Positions 1 through 8,797 of a stretch of 64,000 nt of DNA are shown here, in pieces (the stretch's first letter is position 1; each line of letters starts with the position of its first letter). The position numbers and the translations under genes are program-made. The notes beneath the pieces are model-generated. The model had not been told where the DNA came from and ran no database searches. It was given only the letters and a program-made list of their open reading frames with translations. This DNA is from Nostoc sp. TCL26-01 (GTDB lineage Bacteria; Cyanobacteriota; Cyanobacteriia; Cyanobacteriales; Nostocaceae): positions 3,566,001 to 3,630,000 of the forward strand of contig NZ_CP040297.1 in the NCBI RefSeq assembly GCF_013393945.1, read 5' to 3'.

Positions 1-1125
1 GACTTTGATAAACCAGCGTTGACGATACATGACAACAGCTACAACCCACCAGAACAAGACGGTGACAAGTGCAAATAGTAATGAACCGTTGAAAGTTCCA
101 GCCCAAGAGACAAAGAGATTTTGATATAGCCAATTGTAAGTACTAGGCGCATTTTCGTCAGTGCCGATTTTAGTTTTCACTAAGATTTTGATTAGTAATA
201 CTGATGGGACAAAAATAGCGATCGCATTTAGTCCCATAATTTCCCAAGGCTGACTCCAGCGTCGAATTAACCTCACTTCAATCAGTTCGTAACAAGCTGC
301 TAGCAACAGCAAAGCCCAACCACTCGTAAAAATTACATAGGAACTTGTCCACAGTTTCTTATTAATCGGGAAAACCCAACCCCAAGCCCAACCGACTATT
401 ACGCAACCAATGCCAAATAATGCTAAACCGATACTCGTACGTGTTTGTACTGGTTGTTTGCGTATCCAATCGCCAGTAAAATAACCAGCCAAAACACTAG
501 CGATCGCCCCAATTGTGCTAAAAAGTCCTTCTGGATCTCCCAAATTTTTGAACCCATCACCCGCATACAGATGAGCTTTAGGTATAATCAAGCGGTCAAC
601 ATAAGCCCCAAAGTTACCTTCTCTAGTCAACACCCCAGCCCCATATTCTGGAACCGGAACATACATCATGGCTAGCCAATAACCAATAAGTAATACGCCT
701 GCTAATATCCATTGTCCCTTCCGTGGAAGCTTGAGGACGGCTAAAGATGCAAATAGATAAGTCAGACTTATGCGTTGCAATACCCCCATGATGCGAAGAT
801 TATTTATATCAAAAGTCCACACACCTTTATTCCAAAAACCATTCAGCAACAAACCCAATACAAACAAAATTGCTGCCCGCCGACATATTCGCCAGTAGAC
901 AGAAGCGGAAGGCTGATTGTCTTGAGTGTACTTGGATAGAGAAAAAGTCATTGCTACACCAACAATGAACAAAAAGAAGGGAAATACTAAGTCAGTTGGT
1001 GTGCAACCATGCCAATCAGCATGGGCTAATGATGGATACACATCATCGGCAACTCCCGCCATATTAACGAGAATCATCCCAGCAATGGTAATACCGCGAA
1101 ATACATCAAGTGAGGTTAGGCGCAT
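1..1125 (-). CDS. DUF5009/heparan-alpha-glucosaminide N-acetyltransferase-like membrane protein (3' end cut)
   Basis: Reading from the ATG at 1125 toward the left edge gives 375 codons without a stop. The protein begins MRLTSLDVFRGITIAGMILV, the characteristic start of the COG4299/YeiB-like acyltransferase family, which probably moves acyl groups across the membrane. About ten hydrophobic segments follow, with the family-type motif PTDLVFPFFLFIVG near residue 45. The last visible residues (YRQRWFIKV) look like the usual C-terminus, so only a few codons plus the stop are probably missing. The substrate is unknown. Confidence in the family is good and in any specific activity low. Confidence 0.82.
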   Translation of the reverse strand, partial: MRLTSLDVFRGITIAGMILVNMAGVADDVYPSLAHADWHGCTPTDLVFPFFLFIVGVAMTFSLSKYTQDNQPSASVYWRICRRAAILFVLGLLLNGFWNKGVWTFDINNLRIMGVLQRISLTYLFASLAVLKLPRKGQWILAGVLLIGYWLAMMYVPVPEYGAGVLTREGNFGAYVDRLIIPKAHLYAGDGFKNLGDPEGLFSTIGAIASVLAGYFTGDWIRKQPVQTRTSIGLALFGIGCVIVGWAWGWVFPINKKLWTSSYVIFTSGWALLLLAACYELIEVRLIRRWSQPWEIMGLNAIAIFVPSVLLIKILVKTKIGTDENAPSTYNWLYQNLFVSWAGTFNGSLLFALVTVLFWWVVAVVMYRQRWFIKV

Positions 1126-1375
1126 GGACAGTAATTTTGTACTTGATGAGTATCTAAACTACCTCGACTCGTGCAGGGAATTAATTAAGTTTTACAAATT
1201 AAAGTTGCTACGTGTGGTATCGAGTCAAAAATGTAGCATTTTAACATATATGTATTATGTAAAAGATAGAATATAATTATAAGGTATATATATTTAGAGT
1301 ACATTTTATGGTAAAAAATCTCAGAGAAACGAACTTTGGTAATTTTGATTAAAGTCAAATTTGCAAAATATTTCT

Positions 1376-1690
1376 ATGGTATTTTTAAAGGGTAAAAAAA
1401 CTGCGGGAATATCAAATTCCTTACTAACCAATGATGTAGATATTAGTAATATTGATTTTTCGTCCTCAAATTTTTCGAGGCTGAAAAGTATCATTGCTTT
1501 TTTCTCATACTTAAATATGAATGGAGAAATTAGTGATGAAGCATTTACGTCTTTAGTCCGCTATGCTTGTTCTATTTTTGTAGAAAATGAGATAGAATCA
1601 AGAGTAAATTTCACTTTTGAGAAAAAAATTATTAGTTTATTTCAAACTAAGCTTTATGCTGCAATAAATCAATATATTGCATCAAAATAA
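1376..1690 (+). CDS. hypothetical protein, about 104 aa
   Basis: A small AT-rich frame. I place the start at the ATG at 1376, although an in-frame TTG lies at 1361. The product is Ser/Phe/Ile-rich, has no export signal, and may be mostly helical (SFSRLK, FFSYLNMNGEISDEAFTSL, a pattern reminiscent of a short helical repeat). The next gene follows 52 nt later on the same strand, so the two may be co-transcribed. I do not recognise the family. The low GC compared with flanking genes would fit an accessory gene. Confidence 0.5.
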   Translation: MVFLKGKKTAGISNSLLTNDVDISNIDFSSSNFSRLKSIIAFFSYLNMNGEISDEAFTSLVRYACSIFVENEIESRVNFTFEKKIISLFQTKLYAAINQYIASK

Positions 1691-1742
1691 AGTTCAATTT
1701 TAAAATTTGCTGACTCATCAGTATTTACAGTCTAAGAATTAT

Positions 1743-2195
1743 ATGACCAATCAGGAAAATGAGTCTAACAAAGAAACAGGTGAAGAAAAAAATAGTCAAG
1801 ATAATGAAAGTGGATATATAGATAAAATACCCGAAGAATTAAATAACCTACCACCAGAAGTCAAAAGTGAGATACGAGCATTTTTATCTATGGGACGCTT
1901 TTCAGCATCTTCAAGCTCACCAATTTTAGATAAAATTAATCAGCAGCACATAACAAAAATTCTGGAAAGCGTCGAAAAGGATAGTGAAAGAGCATTTCTC
2001 GATGCAAGAGAAACGAGGAAGTACAATCTCATTGCAATTTGTATTTTTGTAGCTGTTTTTGTATTTCTAACTGTTTATCTAGTTAATAAAGATATAGCTG
2101 TTTATCAAGATATTCTCAAAATACTTATCATATTTGGTGGTGGCTTTGGTAGTGGTTTGGGTTTCAAGATATATCTAGATAGGAAAAATAAATAA
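1743..2195 (+). CDS. small membrane protein with two C-terminal transmembrane segments
   Basis: About 150 residues from the ATG at 1743; an upstream TTG at 1707 would add twelve residues but is less likely. The N-terminal half is hydrophilic and acidic (NQENESNKETGEEKNSQD). A helical stretch around residues 45-90 ends in DARETRKYN. Two hydrophobic segments follow: LIAICIFVAVFVFLTVYLV, and ILKILIIFGGGFGSGLGFK with a glycine-rich turn. The layout resembles DUF2335-type small membrane proteins, but I cannot confirm membership. It probably shares a transcript with the small gene upstream. Function unknown. Confidence 0.55.
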   Translation: MTNQENESNKETGEEKNSQDNESGYIDKIPEELNNLPPEVKSEIRAFLSMGRFSASSSSPILDKINQQHITKILESVEKDSERAFLDARETRKYNLIAICIFVAVFVFLTVYLVNKDIAVYQDILKILIIFGGGFGSGLGFKIYLDRKNK

Positions 2196-2282
2196 CTTAA
2201 TTTTTTGTTATTTATTGTAATATTTTTGTTAAATTAAGAAACGTCAATTAAAAAACCAAATTTTAAATTTTATAACTCTGCT

Positions 2283-2744
2283 ATGGCAATTAAAGTTGGA
2301 GACACTGCCCCCGATTTTACTCTACCTGCTCAAAATGGCTCATCTGTCAGCCTGAGTGAGTTACGCGGCAAAAAAGCCGTGGTACTGTACTTTTATCCCA
2401 AAGATGATACACCAGGATGTACAGCAGAGTCTTGTGCTTTCCGTGATCAATATGAGGTTTTTCAAAATGCTGGTGCTGAGGTTATCGGTGTCAGTGGTGA
2501 CAGTAGCGAATCTCATCAGCGATTTGCAGCTAAATACAATTTACCTTTTACTCTCTTGAGTGATAAAGGCGACCAAGTACGCAAACTATACGGTGCAACA
2601 GCAGCTTTTGGTTTGTTTCCCGGCCGCGTTACTTATGTTATTGATCAACAAGGGATTGTCCAGTATGTCTTTGATTCAATGTTTAATTTCCAGGGACACG
2701 TTGAAGAAGCACTAAAAACCTTGCAACAATTAGCGGCTAAGTAG
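2283..2744 (+). CDS. bcp: thioredoxin-dependent peroxiredoxin, Bcp/PrxQ type
   Basis: A 153-residue single-domain atypical two-cysteine peroxiredoxin that reduces H2O2 and organic hydroperoxides using thioredoxin. The active-site region [20 protein letters not shown] is intact. The peroxidatic Cys46 and resolving Cys51 are five residues apart, the PrxQ signature. The N-terminal [16 protein letters not shown] and the length are typical. There is no signal peptide, so it is soluble. The ATG at 2283 is the natural start. A convergent palindromic repeat separates it from lrtA. Confidence 0.95.
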   Translation: MAIKVGDTAPDFTLPAQNGSSVSLSELRGKKAVVLYFYPKDDTPGCTAESCAFRDQYEVFQNAGAEVIGVSGDSSESHQRFAAKYNLPFTLLSDKGDQVRKLYGATAAFGLFPGRVTYVIDQQGIVQYVFDSMFNFQGHVEEALKTLQQLAAK

Positions 2745-2820
2745 GTATTGGGGATTGGGTATTGGGGATTGGGTCAATGTCTACCATTTCATCCTCAATC
2801 CCTGATCCCTAATCCCCAGT
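2745..2820. repeat. heptanucleotide short tandem repeat forming an imperfect inverted repeat
   Basis: Units of the type GGGATTG / GGTATTG on the left are matched by CAATCCC / TAATCCC units on the right, giving a fold-back between two convergent genes. This is the CCCCAAT class of short tandem repeat seen in heterocystous cyanobacteria. It may act as a bidirectional terminator. Confidence 0.7.
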
Positions 2821-2824
2821 CTCT

Positions 2825-3460
2825 TTACCTATGAGACTTTTCCGGCATCACAACATTATGGGCTGTTTTGCCGTTTTTACCATTGGTGTGTCCGTTATTG
2901 TTCCGGGGTTGAATGACACCGTAACCGCCGTGGTTGCGTTCGTAGATAACGTTTATTTCGCCTGTTTCAGCATTGCGGAACATATAAAAATCATGTCCCA
3001 CTAGTTGCAGCTGCTCTAAAGCTTCTGTTAACGTCATGGGTGGCATGGAAAAATATTTGGTGCGGACGACTTCTTCCGGTAATTCGGGAGTGCGATCGCC
3101 GATTAAATCTGCAACTACTGGTGCTGGTACAATGGTTTCGCTAACTGGTTGAGTTTTCTTATCTTGTCGTCTCTCTTTGTATTTACGCAGTTGTCGGGAA
3201 ATTTTATCTGCTACTAAGTCAATACTTGCATATAAGTTTTCGCTGCTTTCCTCGGCACGAATCACGCTACCGTTTGCATAGATGGTAACTTCCGCCGCTT
3301 GTTTAGGATTAATGCGAGGATTGCGGGCTACGCTTAAATGCACATCCACTTCATTTGTGATGTTCTGAAAGTGGTTAACTGCTTTTTCAATTTTTTGATG
3401 CACATATTCTCTAATCGCATCGGTAATTTCAATATTTTTCCCGTGGATGACAAGCTTCAT
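2825..3460 (-). CDS. lrtA: ribosome hibernation-promoting factor, long form (LrtA)
   Basis: 211 residues, the length of the long HPF/LrtA form. The N-terminal S30AE domain (residues 1-100, [20 protein letters not shown] and a [19 protein letters not shown] helix) binds the 30S decoding region. A linker leads to the C-terminal dimerisation domain (about 130-195, [19 protein letters not shown]...[19 protein letters not shown]). In cyanobacteria this is the light-repressed transcript gene that makes inactive 100S ribosomes in the dark. The tail after residue 185 is a low-complexity [10 protein letters not shown] stretch. The upstream region is unusually long, as reported for lrtA leaders. Confidence 0.94.
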   Translation of the reverse strand: MKLVIHGKNIEITDAIREYVHQKIEKAVNHFQNITNEVDVHLSVARNPRINPKQAAEVTIYANGSVIRAEESSENLYASIDLVADKISRQLRKYKERRQDKKTQPVSETIVPAPVVADLIGDRTPELPEEVVRTKYFSMPPMTLTEALEQLQLVGHDFYMFRNAETGEINVIYERNHGGYGVIQPRNNNGHTNGKNGKTAHNVVMPEKSHR

Positions 3461-4070
3461 GTGTAAACTCTCCCGCGCAATAGCACAATATTTTGATGTG
3501 ATTTTGTTTTGAGATGAAAAGAGATTGCGGTAAGTTATATTTATTGCACCAACGCAACTTGTGAACGGTTGTTAATTTACTGTTAGCCTATTTTATCTAA
3601 TCTAGTTGGCATCTATGGTTATGCCTCTGGTGAGATTTTGCTTTGTTTTTCTACTTCTGATTGCTTGCTAGACAATGAGATAGTTACTCAAGTTTCTCAA
3701 CTAAGGTGATCTAAGGGATAACTGTTTTGACTTTCTTCTTCAATACAAACTTTACATAACTATATAGTAGTCACTGCTGGTTTGTTAAGGAAGGTTTACT
3801 GCTGATTGTCAGAGTAAACAAGTCTTGAAGATGCAAACTATTTATTAGATTCATCAGCCAGTGCAGTCGTTCCCTGTGTCTTGGCGTGATGCTTATTGTA
3901 GAGAATTCCTCCCAACACCTGATGTGGTTCTATATTCAAACTAGCACTTTGTATTTCTTATGGCTGATTCCCTTGACGTTCCTTTAAAATCCTTTGCATA
4001 GCTTGACAATTTTTGACGCAAAAGTCGGCAGTTGCAATATATTTAGTGGTTAACCCAGTTGATTTTTGGC
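3461..4070. promoter_or_regulatory. 610-bp divergent intergenic region: lrtA leader and lipB promoter area
   Basis: No credible gene lies between the divergent lrtA and lipB starts. Known lrtA transcripts in other cyanobacteria carry long 5' untranslated leaders that affect mRNA stability in light and dark. The space here is ample for such a leader. I could not identify a specific riboswitch fold or protein-binding site by eye. Confidence 0.45.
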
Positions 4071-4745
4071 ATGATCCATAGTAATAAACCATACTTAAAG
4101 CGTTGTTTTTTATATCACAAAGGATTGATGCCCTATCTAGAGGCGCACACATGGCAGCGATCGCTCTTGCATGAGCGCATCAATAACCCTAATCTAGATG
4201 ATGTGCTAATCTTGCTCGAACATCCGCCAGTTTATACTTTAGGACAAGGTAGCAGTCCAGACTTTCTCAAATTTGACCCTAATCATAGCCAGTTCGAGGT
4301 ACATAGAACCGAACGTGGCGGTGAAGTTACATACCATTGTCCTGGTCAATTAGTCGGATATCCGATTTTGAATTTGCAGCGCCACCAGCAAGACTTACAC
4401 TGGTATTTACGACAATTAGAGGAAGTATTAATTCGTGTATTAGCAGTTTACGGTTTAGAAGGCTCGCGCATTCCCTCTTTCACCGGAGTTTGGTTAGAAG
4501 GACGAAAAGTTGCCGCAATTGGCATTAAAGTTAGTCGCTGGATTACTATGCACGGTTTTGCCTTAAATGTCTGTCCTGACATGACAGGCTTTGAGCGCAT
4601 TGTCCCCTGCGGCATTATTGATAAGCCTGTAGGTAGTTTAGCTCAATGGATACCAGGAATTACCTGTGATGAAGTGCGAATTCAGATTAGCCAGTCTTTT
4701 GCAGAAGTATTCGGTGTGGAATTAGTCGAGTCAGTCGGAGGATAA
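4071..4745 (+). CDS. lipB: octanoyl-ACP:protein N-octanoyltransferase LipB
   Basis: Transfers octanoyl groups from acyl carrier protein to lipoyl domains, the first step of lipoate attachment. The family signatures are present: [32 protein letters not shown], the lysine of [21 protein letters not shown] and the catalytic cysteine of ERIVPCGI. The length (about 224 aa) is normal. I use the ATG at 4071; an in-frame TTG at 4059 would add four residues. Monocistronic by context, divergent from lrtA. Confidence 0.95.
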   Translation: MIHSNKPYLKRCFLYHKGLMPYLEAHTWQRSLLHERINNPNLDDVLILLEHPPVYTLGQGSSPDFLKFDPNHSQFEVHRTERGGEVTYHCPGQLVGYPILNLQRHQQDLHWYLRQLEEVLIRVLAVYGLEGSRIPSFTGVWLEGRKVAAIGIKVSRWITMHGFALNVCPDMTGFERIVPCGIIDKPVGSLAQWIPGITCDEVRIQISQSFAEVFGVELVESVGG

Positions 4746-4923
4746 TTGTGCTGATGTGGGTAAATTTAACTGTAATTATGTAATAGGTGCGCTCTATTCT
4801 AGGCTGAAAATATCAGAAAATTGGCAGAAAACATTTGCATATTTGTGATTTCACTTATGCAAGTTAAAATATGAGTGTTTACCAGCCGCAAAACTAGTTT
4901 TTTGGCATTCATCAACTCAAATT

Positions 4924-5130
4924 ATGCCTGTGAATTATCCAATCAATCCACAGATATACGCCCCAGCGTTTACGTCTTTGAAAGAACGTGATAGGAAAGC
5001 TTTAATAGAACTGTTTGACAGAGGTGACATTGATGATATTGAAGCGGACGTAAACAGCAATTTATTATTGATGATACCTGAGCCGTGTTGGGAAGACGAC
5101 CCCTTTGATTTCTTGCGCGAATATCTCTAA
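4924..5130 (+). CDS. conserved small acidic protein, 68 aa
   Basis: A short acidic protein starting MPVNYPINPQIYAPAFTSL, with a central KERDRKALIELFDRGDIDDIEADVN helix-like stretch and ending EDDPFDFLREYL. No signal peptide or membrane segment. The regular start and composition suggest a real gene. I do not recognise a characterised family. It stands alone, with heptanucleotide repeats downstream. Confidence 0.6.
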   Translation: MPVNYPINPQIYAPAFTSLKERDRKALIELFDRGDIDDIEADVNSNLLLMIPEPCWEDDPFDFLREYL

Positions 5131-5234
5131 CTAAGTAGTAGTCATTAGTTATTGGTCATTAGTTATTAGTTATTGGTTCACAATTTGCCAAATCATTACT
5201 TTTGACTGTGCCGATTTACTGATTAACAACCTTC

Positions 5235-5783
5235 TCAATAATTATTGATGATTACTGGGGGATTAAATCGCGTTGGTGGCTGTACTGGATAACCTTGAGG
5301 ATAAATAGGTGCAGGACAACCAGGATTTACCGGCACATAACCTGGAACGTATCCTGGATACATTTGTGGATAATTAGGCGCATAGTTTGGAACAGGATAA
5401 CCAGGATTTACTGGAGGCGGTGCTGGGATATAACCTGGATAACTTTGTTGATAAGGTGGAGAATAACCGGGATTTACTGGGGCGTAACCTGGAGTAGTTT
5501 GTGCATCAGTTGATACACCGCTTGATGGGGGATAGTTAGGAGTTGTGGAAGGAGAATTAGTTGTATTGTTTTGCGTATTCATGAACGATGAATTAACTGT
5601 TGGTGCTGCTTGATTACCAAAATTAATTCCCAATAACTCTTTGATCGCTTGACTAGCCTTTTGATCCAAAATTGGTATGAGGGGTATGGCTAAAGTCTCT
5701 TGAGCATTCACAGTAACTATAGCCATAGTTGATATGGCTAAGACAACTACTTTGTTAAGTTTATTCAGTAAAATTGGGAACAT
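5235..5783 (-). CDS. exported proline/glycine/tyrosine-rich repeat protein
   Basis: 182 residues with an N-terminal signal peptide (VVVLAISTMAIVTVNAQETLA, likely cleaved near residue 28). A short folded part (DQKASQAIKELLGINFG) and an Asn/Thr-rich linker follow. From residue 85 onward there are imperfect repeats around PGY, NPGYP and PGYVPVNPG. It ends VNPGCPAPIYPQGYPVQPPTRFNPPVIINNY. Such tails are found in cell-envelope or extracellular proteins. No catalytic motif is visible. Function unknown. Confidence 0.7.
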   Translation of the reverse strand: MFPILLNKLNKVVVLAISTMAIVTVNAQETLAIPLIPILDQKASQAIKELLGINFGNQAAPTVNSSFMNTQNNTTNSPSTTPNYPPSSGVSTDAQTTPGYAPVNPGYSPPYQQSYPGYIPAPPPVNPGYPVPNYAPNYPQMYPGYVPGYVPVNPGCPAPIYPQGYPVQPPTRFNPPVIINNY

Positions 5784-5905
5784 ACTGAATTCTGACTCCT
5801 GACTCCTGAATTCTATTTAATAACTAATTATGAGAACGGATATTCAATACCAATTATTCCAAAACTGATCAAATTTTTGGACTTTAAACATAGGAAAAGT
5901 TGATT

Positions 5906-6568
5906 TTAGTCTTGTTCCAGATTTAATGCCTCATTTAAAACTCTATTGGTAAGTTTTATGCTATCTAAGTAGGTATAATAGGCTGCTACTGGCAATGTCA
6001 ACACCTCACTCCAAGTTTCTTCTTGTTGATGAAAATTTTGACTTGTTGAGTCTTTTGCCGCATCTATATTGCCACTGATTAATCCTAAACTTTGGGTTTT
6101 TAAGATGGCAGGTAGTTCATCAACCAACCTGTAATAATAATCGCCTATTGTCAGAAGATGATCATAAATTTCTCTAGACAGTCTTTTGCCATGAGATTGT
6201 AATAAGTTACAAGTTAATGCAGGTATAATATGCCAAGTTTCCGCGAGTAAGTCTTGACTTAATCCAGAGATTTCCGCAGGAATTAATAAATCCACATTAC
6301 TGAGAAATTCTGTTTCAACAGACAACAACATGACATCAACAACCAACCAATGCTCCTCTACTTCTATATTTGGTTCTTTGACAATCATTACATAGCGTGG
6401 CTGAGAGTTACCTGCAAGAAAATTTTGTACAGCATCAGAAAACAAAGTTTGTCGTTCTTGACTTGAGAATTCTAGAGGACTTTCCAGTGAACGTCTCACT
6501 TCCCAGATTTCACCGGGCTGTGGAATTGGCATATTGTACTCTTGTCTATTACTCAAGTTAATCAGCAT
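5906..6568 (-). CDS. hypothetical protein downstream of a sigma factor
   Basis: 220 residues from the ATG at 6568. A second ATG at 6532 (MPIPQPGEIWEVRRSLESP) looks like a more natural N-terminus and may be the true start. That N-terminal motif resembles the opening of PemK-like/SH3-fold proteins, but the rest (LPVAAYYTYLDSIKLTNRVL at the C-terminus) is not recognised. No export or membrane signal. It follows the sigma-70 family gene on the same strand after a 152-nt gap, so it may be a regulator or target of that factor. This last point is inference from position only. Confidence 0.62.
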   Translation of the reverse strand: MLINLSNRQEYNMPIPQPGEIWEVRRSLESPLEFSSQERQTLFSDAVQNFLAGNSQPRYVMIVKEPNIEVEEHWLVVDVMLLSVETEFLSNVDLLIPAEISGLSQDLLAETWHIIPALTCNLLQSHGKRLSREIYDHLLTIGDYYYRLVDELPAILKTQSLGLISGNIDAAKDSTSQNFHQQEETWSEVLTLPVAAYYTYLDSIKLTNRVLNEALNLEQD

Positions 6569-6720
6569 AAATCGTTAATCCCTGTTAGGGAAAATTACTT
6601 AACTAATATTTTAAATATTTTAGGATTCAATATATTAGTTAACGAGTGATTATGCCAAAATATAACGACCTATTTAAATCTTTACGAATTTGACTAATAG
6701 TAAATTAATTATTACTAAAT

Positions 6721-7377
6721 TTACCATTGCTGTGTTGTGCGATCGCGTGTTACTTTCCGCTTGCTAATTGCTTGCTGTTTGCGCTTAATATGAGCAAATT
6801 CGCGTAACCCTAAAAACTCAGCAATCAGTTCTACAAGTTCTTGCCAGCGTTTAGAGACTTCACTCTGACTAACACCTAATTGGGCAGCAATTTGAGTTTG
6901 AGTTTTCCCCTCTATCTTTTCTTGCCAAAGTTGGAGGTATTTTTGCTGGGGATATTTTTGATCGATGTGATTAATTGCTTCTATTGCTTTCATGATTAAA
7001 TCTGCTCGTTCCACTACATCCAAAACATTATATTCATCAGGAATTGTATCTATCAGAGGTATATCTGTCTCAGGTAGGTTGCAGTTTAGACTTTGATAGC
7101 TTCTCAATCTTTCTTTTCGCACAAAATCAATAATCTCACATTTAGCTACTGTAGTTGCCCAATGATTAAACTGTTGTATCGCTCCTTGCTGAAACTTACC
7201 AAATTGCACAGCTTGAAAAATTTTTAAATGGGCAGCCTGAACAGCATCTTCCCAAGATAAACTCGTACCTCTTGTATATTTACGAGCAATTTTTTCTAGT
7301 TTCTGACAATAGTTCCAATCATGCAAAAGTTCTTGATAATAGCACTCTGATTGCTGTTTTGATATCATTTGCCACAT
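6721..7377 (-). CDS. sigma-70 family RNA polymerase sigma factor (small, ECF-like)
   Basis: 218 residues with a region-2 segment (LSWEDAVQAAHLKIFQAVQFGKF, then FNHWATTVAKCEIIDFVRKER, the -10 recognition helix type) near residues 40-115. A region-4 helix-turn-helix (KIEGKTQTQIAAQLGVSQSEVSKRWQEL) lies near residues 150-185. The basic C-terminal tail (KRKQQAISKRKVTRDRTTQ) is unusual. No region 1 or 3 is evident. An alternative start lies three codons downstream. An unknown gene follows on the same strand. No recognised anti-sigma gene is adjacent. Confidence 0.85.
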   Translation of the reverse strand: MWQMISKQQSECYYQELLHDWNYCQKLEKIARKYTRGTSLSWEDAVQAAHLKIFQAVQFGKFQQGAIQQFNHWATTVAKCEIIDFVRKERLRSYQSLNCNLPETDIPLIDTIPDEYNVLDVVERADLIMKAIEAINHIDQKYPQQKYLQLWQEKIEGKTQTQIAAQLGVSQSEVSKRWQELVELIAEFLGLREFAHIKRKQQAISKRKVTRDRTTQQW

Positions 7378-7834
7378 CCCTCTTGTTGAGACACTATGGG
7401 TCTTGATTTAGTGTTTGTGCTTCAACCACTGTGGAGTCGAACCCAGTTGTCTACAAATCACGGCATATCTGAATAGGACTTACGTAAAAAGTCCTGTCAA
7501 CCATTACTTATGTTTAGCTCATTTTAACTTTTTGATAACAAGAAAATTAATTAAAATTAGTATTTTCTTGTTTTTTAATAATGAATTTGATAATAATAAA
7601 ATATAAATCATTTGCTTATTTATAGTAAATATGAATCCAGCAAATTTGCAGATTTTGACTAGAAGATAGATAGTTTTTTAAAAAAATCCCTGGACATAAT
7701 TCGATAAGGTTCTAATATCTTGGCTATGAGTATAGTTTTCTTTAGTGAGATGAAGTTAATTTCGACTAACCTCATCCTTGTGTAGTAATTTAAAACATAG
7801 TTTGAGAAAATTCCATCACAATCAACAATTAAAG
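7378..7834. promoter_or_regulatory. AT-rich divergent intergenic region
   Basis: No convincing gene lies between the sigma-factor gene (minus) and the amino-acid binding protein gene (plus). The stretch is very AT-rich from 7530 to 7700. Near 7425-7445 (minus strand) a GGGTTCGACTCC string resembles a tRNA/tmRNA T-arm, but no complete RNA could be built around it. Promoters for both genes presumably sit here. Confidence 0.35.
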
Positions 7835-8635
7835 ATGATGTTCAAGTCAAAAATGAAGCGATCGCTTTTCCTGAAGCAATTCTTAGGAGGGTTGAGCGTA
7901 GTACTATTATTATCAGCTTGTACTAGTTCCAGTAATAATAGCGCCACGAATAAAACCCTGAAAGTGGCTACTGAACCAGCATTCCCGCCTTTTGAGTCTA
8001 AAGGTAGTGGCGGTGAGTTAGTCGGTTTTGATATTGATTTGATGCAAGCAGTCGCAAAAGCAGCTGGATTTAGCATTGAGTTTCAGAGTTTACCTTTCGA
8101 TGGGATTATTCCCGCGCTGCAAGCTAATACTATCGATGCTGCCATTAGCTCTATCACCATTACACCAGAACGCGCGCAAACAGTATCCTTCTCTCGACCT
8201 TACTTTCAAGCTGGATTAGCGATCGCTATTCGTCAAGATAATACAACTATTACTAACCTAGATAGTCTCAAAAACAAAAAAATCGCTGTGCAAATTGGCA
8301 CAACCGGCGCAAAAACAGCTAAAAGCGTCGCCAATGCTCAAGTACGAGAATTCGACTCCGCACCTCTAGCTCTACAAGAACTGGCAAATGGTAACGTTGA
8401 TGCGGTGATTAACGATGCTCCCGTTACCTTGGATGCCATCAATAGTGGTAAGCTCAAGGGCTTAAAGATCATTAATCAACTCGTCACTGAAGAATTCTAT
8501 GGCATTGCTCTACCCAAGAATTCTCCTCATCTGGATGCTGTCAATAATGCACTCACAAAAATCATTACCGATGGTACTTACACGCAAATTTATCGGAAGT
8601 GGTTTAAAGCCGAGCCTCCACAATTGCCGAAGTGA
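7835..8635 (+). CDS. polar amino-acid ABC transporter substrate-binding lipoprotein
   Basis: Family 3 extracellular solute-binding protein. The lipoprotein signal ends LLLSACTSS, giving lipid-modified Cys29 from the ATG at 7835; in-frame alternatives are TTG 7778 and ATG 7853. The mature protein shows the family signature GFDIDLMQAVAKAAG, then FDGIIPALQANTIDAAISSITITPER and the C-terminal YGIALPKNSPHLDAVNNAL. The permease follows on the same strand after 162 nt. No ATPase gene follows, so the complex probably borrows one encoded elsewhere. Ligand class (glutamine, arginine or other polar amino acid) cannot be fixed by eye. Confidence 0.9.
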   Translation: MMFKSKMKRSLFLKQFLGGLSVVLLLSACTSSSNNSATNKTLKVATEPAFPPFESKGSGGELVGFDIDLMQAVAKAAGFSIEFQSLPFDGIIPALQANTIDAAISSITITPERAQTVSFSRPYFQAGLAIAIRQDNTTITNLDSLKNKKIAVQIGTTGAKTAKSVANAQVREFDSAPLALQELANGNVDAVINDAPVTLDAINSGKLKGLKIINQLVTEEFYGIALPKNSPHLDAVNNALTKIITDGTYTQIYRKWFKAEPPQLPK

Positions 8636-8691
8636 AGAGGGGAATAAGGCTAAAGGTAGCCTTGTCAAAAATTTTAACTTCCAATCACAAA

Positions 8692-8757
8692 TTCCTCTGT
8701 GCCTTTGTGTCTCTGTGGTAGAAAATCATTGATTTAACCACAAAGGCACAAAGAAAA
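8692..8757. repeat. fold-back repeat of the ACCACAAAGGCACAAAG family
   Basis: CTCTGTGCCTTTGTGTCTCT on the left pairs imperfectly with ACCACAAAGGCACAAAG on the right, forming a long hairpin between the two transporter genes. A second copy lies at 13634-13702. Dispersed repeats of this type are common in Nostoc/Anabaena spacers. Confidence 0.75.
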
Positions 8758-8797
8758 ACGCTAAAAATTAGGATGTTCGTTTAACTAATAATATTTC

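Noticed and set aside
926..1276. Plus-strand 116-codon frame
   Set aside because: It is the shadow of the acyltransferase gene on the minus strand and has no coding features.
3958..4152. Minus-strand 64-codon frame
   Set aside because: It overlaps the start of lipB in reverse and shows no protein-like pattern.
7420..7460. GGGTTCGACTCC on the minus strand, like a tRNA or tmRNA T-arm
   Set aside because: No matching acceptor, anticodon or D-arm could be found around it, and the stem needs a bulge.
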